64,000 nt of DNA from Mya arenaria (taxonomy: Eukaryota > Mollusca > Bivalvia > Myida > Myidae), in assembly GCF_026914265.1 (NCBI RefSeq), contig NC_069133.1, forward strand, positions 8,067,937 to 8,131,936. The letters are read 5' to 3'. This document shows, one piece after another, positions 58,163-64,000 of this stretch; within the stretch, counting starts at the first letter, position 1; every line of letters starts with the position of its first letter. The translations under genes and the position numbers were made by a program. A model generated the notes under the pieces. It was not told the origin of the DNA. It searched no databases and saw nothing but the letters and a program-made list of their open reading frames with translations.

Positions 58163-61100
58163 ATGTTCAGAAGATTTTTCTATGCACTTTTCGGTCGTTT
58201 TCTAAGGCCGGGAGGACTACCATCTTTGACTGCAGCAAATGAAGAATTTAGCAGTGGCAGTGAGGACTTTCAACATATAGAAAGGAGGGACTTGCACTCA
58301 AATGAGTGTGTTTCACAAGGAAAATCTAACAACGGTTCCAAGCGTAAACATAGGCGAAAAAGAAATCATTTCACTAGAAACGAAAACGAAAGTAGAACTC
58401 CAGGCAGTCGATCAGAACTTGGGAGTGGGAGAACCCGTCAAGGACCTCATACTTCAAAACAGAACGAATTTCACGAGGAACATTCTGCAATGTCTTCACA
58501 ATCCCCCTGGGGCGGGCGTGGGAGGGGGCGTGGGAGGGGGCGTGGAAGGGGACAAAAGCATGCATGGGAAGATGCCAAGCGGGGCAGCAATTTCAAGCCA
58601 AAACCTAAGGGACAGATCATTGCTGAGGAGAAATACGAGTATTTTTGGACCGCCCAAGACATCTACAGTCAGTGGCATCAATCAGCCTTCAATATTGGTG
58701 ATCAAACTTACTGCTGTGCCGAACAGTACATGATGTCTAGAAAAGCAGGTGAGAGTGATTGTATACCGAGATGGCCGGGGAAACACTGGCCAAACTCTTG
58801 TTTCCCAAACGTTAGGACAGTTTTCGCCATATCCCATCTCGTACAATACATTAGTTACAGTATAAACAATTAAACATGCATATTATTCTCTAGGCCGGAC
58901 GGTCAGAAATAGACAGAGGCGACCCAAAAATTTAGCGTTGTGGTGGTTGTTCTTGTTTTGGGTGGAAGGGGCTGCACCGCCCACCTTAATCCGCTAGTGA
59001 GGCCGATATGTATACATTACAAAATGCTAAGATAATAATAGTAGTTAAAATGGTCGTCAGATGATGCTTTTAATAATATTGATTAATTTCACTATAACGT
59101 GGATGATAAAACTGACGATTTATTGCGTTTAATTGCATTAAAACGCACGCTAAAAGGCAATACTATGTTCTAGTTACAACCATTTAATGCATGACCCAAA
59201 TATGTATTGTATTACTTCCTTGTGCAAAAACAATAACGATAAACTTGTGACTGCCTTCTAATTTGCCGATAATGCAAAAACGATGTTAGTACCTAACATG
59301 ATAGGTACATGTAGGATATTTTTAGTATGCGTGATGTCATTATAAAGCTTTTTAAACTATACATGAAAACACACGTTTGTTTCACTTTTATTATTTTTGT
59401 TTTACCGGCTGACTTAATTAAAACTAAAGGGTTGGCGCCTATTTCAATGTAGGGTCGGGTTAAACGATCTCGCTGAAGTATTCTTAGGCCAAATTGAACT
59501 AATCACATTGTTTGCTCAGTTTGCATATAAGCTGCGATATTTTGAAAAAAATGTATATGTACTTTCCAAATCCCATTATGAACGAGCTTCAAAAACATGA
59601 GTTCGTTAAAGGTGCACTCATACTCCCAAATAAGATTTACCACAATTAATAATATTGTTTTAATATTGCAAAAACGATGAATAAATGTCGAAAACAACGG
59701 TTCTTACGAAGCTTACAGAGTTTAATTTTGAAAGAAATGAGCATAAAACAAGGTATTTCTACCTGAATAGACTATAGTAGACCACAGTAAATCTTTTAGC
59801 ATTCACCAATCATTTAATATTTTTGCACTTTTTGCTATTAAACACACGGTTACCATATTGTTATCAGTAATTAATTATTTCCATAAATGCAGTATTTAGT
59901 AAGTAGTTAAAGGTTTATGAGTCAAAATAGATGTTTGTTTTACATGTGTAAGTATAGATTTTGAATAAGAATGTCACTTTAAATTTCATTAGAGTATATT
60001 AACTTGTTTACGCTGTGTTTAGTTTTAGTATGCACATTCCACCGACTTTTGAACAATTCCGACACAATTATGCAAACTCTATTTTCGATATTCTAGCCCT
60101 ATTCGCTGACTGGGACAGCTATGCTAAGATCATGTCCACCACCGAACCCCGTAAAATGAAGCAACTGGGTCGGAACGTCCGAGGGATTCGACATACCACG
60201 TGGAAAGAGAACGCCATACGAATCATCCGGGAAGGAAACATAGCGAAAGTATACTTGTACCTGACATACAGATATAAGCTGAAATTAATTTAGCTGGAGT
60301 CCCTTACCATTTTGGGTGGTATTTCATATAGGTCAGTTATTCAAGTTAAGACTAATATCGAATTCCACCCTGGGTAAAAACCGTTATAATCAGTATTACA
60401 TTGTATGCTAGTGAAGAGAAAGTTACCGATTTGGGGACTGAACCCCTGGAATCAGAAGCGGACTCTTATCCCTCTTTCACGTGCAGTAGTTGACATATCA
60501 TTGTCCAGATTTACTTTTTAAGTTTTGTTAATATAAATCATGATAGACTATGAAACAATATGAAGCATTGTACGTCCAACTATCTTTTCTCCAAACAATC
60601 CAGTTCTCACAGAACTACAAACTCCGTGAGCGCCTGTTTCACACGTTCCCGAAGATCCTGGTTGAGGCCAGTCCGTACGACCGTGTGTGGGGGATAGGGC
60701 TTGAGCGGGGGTGGGAGGCCGCCTGGGACGAGCAGTCCTGGAAGGGCCTTAACCTGCTCGGATTCATCCTCACTGACGTCCGCAATAAGCTTATGGTGGA
60801 TAATCTTGAGAACTTCACAGTGCAAGATCTGGAGCGCAACAATTGCAAGGTGACCGCGTTTTTCTTAGATCATTGTTTGTATGTGTTGTCTTTATACATG
60901 TATATGGTACATGTATATGTATGATATGTGCCAATACGACTTAAATATACCAATATGTATATGATATATATAAATATTGGTATATTTTAGTCGCATTGGC
61001 ACATATCAAGTATTTGTTACGTTTAAGTGGTATCGATGTTTTCATTTAGGTTTCTTCGACAGGATTCGGGAACCTGTATATATCTTAAATGCTTCACATA

Positions 61101-61641
61101 TGCATGTTTGTTGTAGCAGTTATGAATAATCATTTCTCAGTTCGATTATCTTTTACAGGTAGACATGACCTCCTTACAAGCCAAGTTCAAGGCCACGAAC
61201 ATTGACCCGGCTCATGAGGAAGAGGAACTGTCGCACGACGAGGCGTGGAATTCTGAAGCGTCGAGTGGGGATGACCAGTGGTCTTTGAATGGACAGAGGT
61301 CTGGAGGTGACCAGTCGTCAGGGGGTTCCCTCCAATGGTCGGACCATGATGACAGACGGTCGCACAGTGACGGTCTTCAAAAGTCAGTTAAGGACCAATC
61401 ACGAGAACATTTTCACGGACACGATTCAGACACAAAAAGTGCAGGGTCGGGCGCAGGTGGACAGAACGGTGATTTCAACCGTCATCGTAATCAGTATGGA
61501 ATAAATACGGAGAATGACGACTCTCAGACAGCGCACGCAAATGCTAATTCAGCAAGTGGTGGCAACTACAACAGCAACGGTGGTGGTGCTACAAATAATC
61601 AAGAGGGCAAACTTCGCGTCGTTATTGTGGATGATGATTAG
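58163..61641 (+). CDS. NADAR-domain protein with RG-repeat N-terminal region
   Basis: Four exons join in phase: 58,163-58,748; 60,097-60,248; 60,604-60,849; 61,159-61,641 (stop), giving 488 residues. Residues 1-16 are hydrophobic and basic (MFRRFFYALFGRFLRP). Residues 60-69 (KRKHRRKRNH) look like a nuclear signal. An uninterrupted RG repeat covers 117-130. The NADAR/YbiA-type domain covers about 160-320, with FWTAQDIYSQW, CCAEQYMM, LFADWDSYAKIM, LVEASPYDRVWGIGL and GLNLLGFILTDVR. Family members are N-glycosidases acting on ADP-ribose or riboflavin intermediates; some remove ADP-ribose from guanine in DNA. The tail (329-488) is Ser/Gly/Asn/Asp-rich and ends EGKLRVVIVDDD. The motif residues look intact. 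The RG box suggests nucleic-acid binding, which is inference. Confidence 0.9.
59606..59982 (+). mobile_element. MITE family copy 6 in NADAR intron 1
   Basis: TTAAAGGTGCACTCATACTC to AGAATGTCACTTTAA, TTAA on both sides. The most complete copy; it ends 114 bp before NADAR exon 2. Confidence 0.92.
60923..61007. repeat. Near-perfect 34-bp hairpin in NADAR intron 3
   Basis: Arms 60,923-60,956 and 60,974-61,007 pair at 32 of 34 positions around a 17-base AT-rich loop. Size and pairing resemble a microRNA precursor, but a foldback element is equally possible. Confidence 0.9.
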
Positions 61642-61868
61642 AAATGAGACATTGGTCAATGAAAGCTTGTTTAGACGTGTTTTCTAGTAAGATGTATTTC
61701 CGGTGAGTTCACTGTGGGTGTCTCATGTATATAAACTAATACGCTTGGTTCTACAAGTTACTGACAGTGAGGATTGGTTTTATTTAACAGTTGATTTTGT
61801 TTGCATCTATTATTAACTGATGAGAAATATATTCACGATGTTATCATTAAAATGCAAACTGAACTGTG

Positions 61869-61874
61869 AATAAA
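61869..61874 (+). promoter_or_regulatory. Candidate poly(A) signal of the NADAR gene
   Basis: AATAAA 228 bp after the stop codon. Confidence 0.4.
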
Positions 61875-62480
61875 TGTGAGCTGATTAAGCTCTGCAATCA
61901 TGTTATAGAAACACTATGTATTCACAACGCTATTCATTAATGGTTTTAAACACATATATTTATACCTTAAGAACAACACTATACTGTATTCCTTGTTAAC
62001 AATGAAATACAAAATGTATCCCGTTTTCTCTCTTATCATGTACATGTATACTCTGGCAATAATTGTATATGTGTTAAGACGACGTACCCATGTATAAGTG
62101 TTTATAAATGCCTGTTCTGTTCTTATGTTCTGTTATTTATTTTAAAAGGTGATTTTGTGCATTATTGTGGGAATTTGGATGATTATTTATGTATCATCGT
62201 ATTTATGTTTATTCTTCAGCAAACTATTATAAATGTACATGTTCCCTGTATTTTGATTATGAAACATTCCACATGTCATTGTTATGGTCTATGATTTGTC
62301 ATCTGGTCAATAACATCTATGAAAAATGTTGATTGTGGTTCCTGGTTATTTTTACACTGCTGAAGGTTCATAATCTATCGAAATACATTTATATAGCTAA
62401 TTCTTTTTTATAGCTGCCCTGTGGTGAACACTTATAGCCCGTAGAATATCACTCGAGCCCATTTCTAGCGTATATAATGA

Positions 62481-62840
62481 TTAAAGATGCACTCCTACTC
62501 CAAAATAAGATGTGCCGCATTTTATTTTAAATTTACTGAAAATGATGAATAAATATCAAAACATTTTTTTTTATAAAGGAAACCTGTATAATTTGAAACA
62601 AAGGTGCAGACAACTCTGTATTTCTTCCTTATGAGATGCTAGTTGATCACTGTAAATCTTTTAGCACTCACCTATCATTTAATATTTGTGCGTTTTTAGT
62701 TATTAAATACACGGTTACAATCTTGTTATCAGTAATTAATAGTTTCAATAGATGCATTATTTGGTATCTAGATAAAGGTTTATCATTCAAAATTTATGTT
62801 TGTAATACATGTGAATGCATTGATTTTAGATACGAGTGTC
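62481..62840 (+). mobile_element. MITE family copy 7
   Basis: Starts TTAAAGATGCACTCCTACTC and holds the shared interior. The right terminus is cut after ACGAGTGTC, where unrelated tRNA-like sequence begins. Confidence 0.85.
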
Positions 62841-64000
62841 TGGTATCCATATTGAGAGGCCTTGAGAACAGCCCACCTGGTGAAGTTCGAGTGCAAAACC
62901 CGGTCTTGGAAGAGGGGCAAACCGTGACCTAGACCACTAGACCAGTTTAATCCCCAAAGTGAACTTTGTATACGTCAGTGTACTTGACTCAAATACCATC
63001 TGAGGTCCAGGGTATAGGTGGTCAGAGTTGGTAACAAAATGTGTTTACAATAGGGATGCAAACGAATATTCGAATATTCGATCAAACGTTTGCTATTCGA
63101 ATGTCAAAACCGGTATTAGAATATTCGAAGAAATATGTTGAATGAATAGCTATTGCCTTGAACTCTGTTCTTGTGTATAAGAGTGTAGTCTTGTTTTAAA
63201 AACGATCGGCCCCAAATGACAGAGGTGTAACTTTACATCGGCCCCAAATGACAGAGGTGTAACTTTACATCTATTTACGACTATTATGAATTGTGAAAAT
63301 GTCAGATGATCTATACCATCATTTCCACCAATGATACTGAAGGATACCTTTGGATAAAAGTTTAGAAAACGAATAGGATATTTTTATCGAGATTCATGGA
63401 TCCATATATTTTCGGAAGAATGGATGACATTCATAGTATGTATACCCGCTGCAGTAAACTAGCAATTCTAGTGTGTTTTTTAAGTATTTGATTTCAAACC
63501 TCGTAATAGCGAACTATCAGCTTGATGTAAAAAGAACTTTTGTGACGAAATAAATGAAAATCAACTAATTTTGGCATCTACGCAATCTTTTGACGACAGT
63601 TGAGGCTGGGATTCGGATTGACGCAATGTGAAATCGATAAAAAGGAAAACCAAATTATGAATAGGTAGATAATTATAATGTTTCTTTAACCAGAACCCGA
63701 GAACATTATTAACATATAAACAGACAATGTATACCAATATAGTTATACACACATATATATTACAGCCTGTATATAGAGATCATTGCTGTATGAGGGTATA
63801 ATATATACCGGGAGAGGGTCGTAACTGATGTTGGCATAACTCGTGGCCCAATCCCTTTGCATGCTTGATTTTATAATGTCGGTTTAAATTTTGTGTTGAA
63901 ATTTGTATTGATATTGTCATTGTGAAATGTGTTCTCATGCAATAAAATATTATTAAATGAAATTAAAATATATACTACATGATTATGTTGCAATGGTATT

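Larger units (their letters stand above)
61642..64000. other. Downstream noncoding region
   Basis: Holds a candidate AATAAA (61,869-61,874) after the NADAR stop, MITE copy 7, a degenerate tRNA-like stretch (about 62,855-62,945, minus strand, CTAGTGGTCTAGG then GACCGGGTTTTGC), a repeat rich in CGAATATTCG near 63,065, and a 32-bp direct duplication near 63,208-63,272. No coding exon recognised. Confidence 0.6.

Noticed and set aside
58302-58733. 143-codon plus-strand frame and three minus-strand frames overlapping NADAR exon 1
   Set aside because: Shadows caused by the GC-rich RG-coding stretch; the NADAR frame has domain homology and correct splice phases.

Overview
The window looks like nuclear DNA of a lophotrochozoan, most likely a bivalve mollusc. 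It is AT-rich, its genes are split into many short exons, and it carries repeats familiar from bivalve genomes (the 'ATGCCCCCGAAGG...CCGTCCGTCCGTCC' repeat, 'AAGGTCACTGTGAC' blocks, tRNA-headed SINEs, many minisatellites). The species assignment is inference. Most long open frames in the window are repeat artefacts; the real genes have to be read exon by exon.

Four host genes can be modelled. (1) A family-1 uracil-DNA glycosylase (UNG-like), + strand, seven exons, 27,553-37,987. (2) A RING-finger (TRIM-like) gene, + strand, two exons, 43,955-44,957. (3) A complete M17 leucine aminopeptidase (LAP3-like), - strand, thirteen exons, 57,743 down to 47,594. (4) A NADAR-domain protein with an RG-repeat N-terminal region, + strand, four exons, 58,163-61,641, head-to-head with LAP across about 420 bp.

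The segment from just after UNG to inside LAP exon 12 (about 38,590-48,090) is duplicated in direct orientation at the left edge (about 70-7,390). The left copy has lost the RING exon and most of the LAP terminal exon, and stops inside a LAP exon exactly at a small hairpin, so it looks like the derived, decaying copy. The two copies work as a natural comparison: each has insertions the other lacks, including a TTAA-flanked MITE with an empty site in the other copy.

Between the left copy and UNG lies repeat-rich DNA: a broken Ty3/Gypsy-like LTR fossil (about 10,750-17,740), a 1.6-kb inverted satellite around a (TGCG)n core (17,990-19,605), and a nest of LINE remnants (19,620-24,710). Seven copies of one MITE family are scattered through the window.

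The most notable observation is the UNG gene. All splice phases fit and the frame is open, but signature positions are changed: GQDPYH reads GQDPYP and HPSPLS reads LPSPNS. The catalytic His and the DNA-intercalating Leu of the family are therefore missing, while the motif Asp, Tyr, Phe and Asn remain. Its introns are packed with minisatellites, one of which appears to be built from the intron's own 3' splice site.
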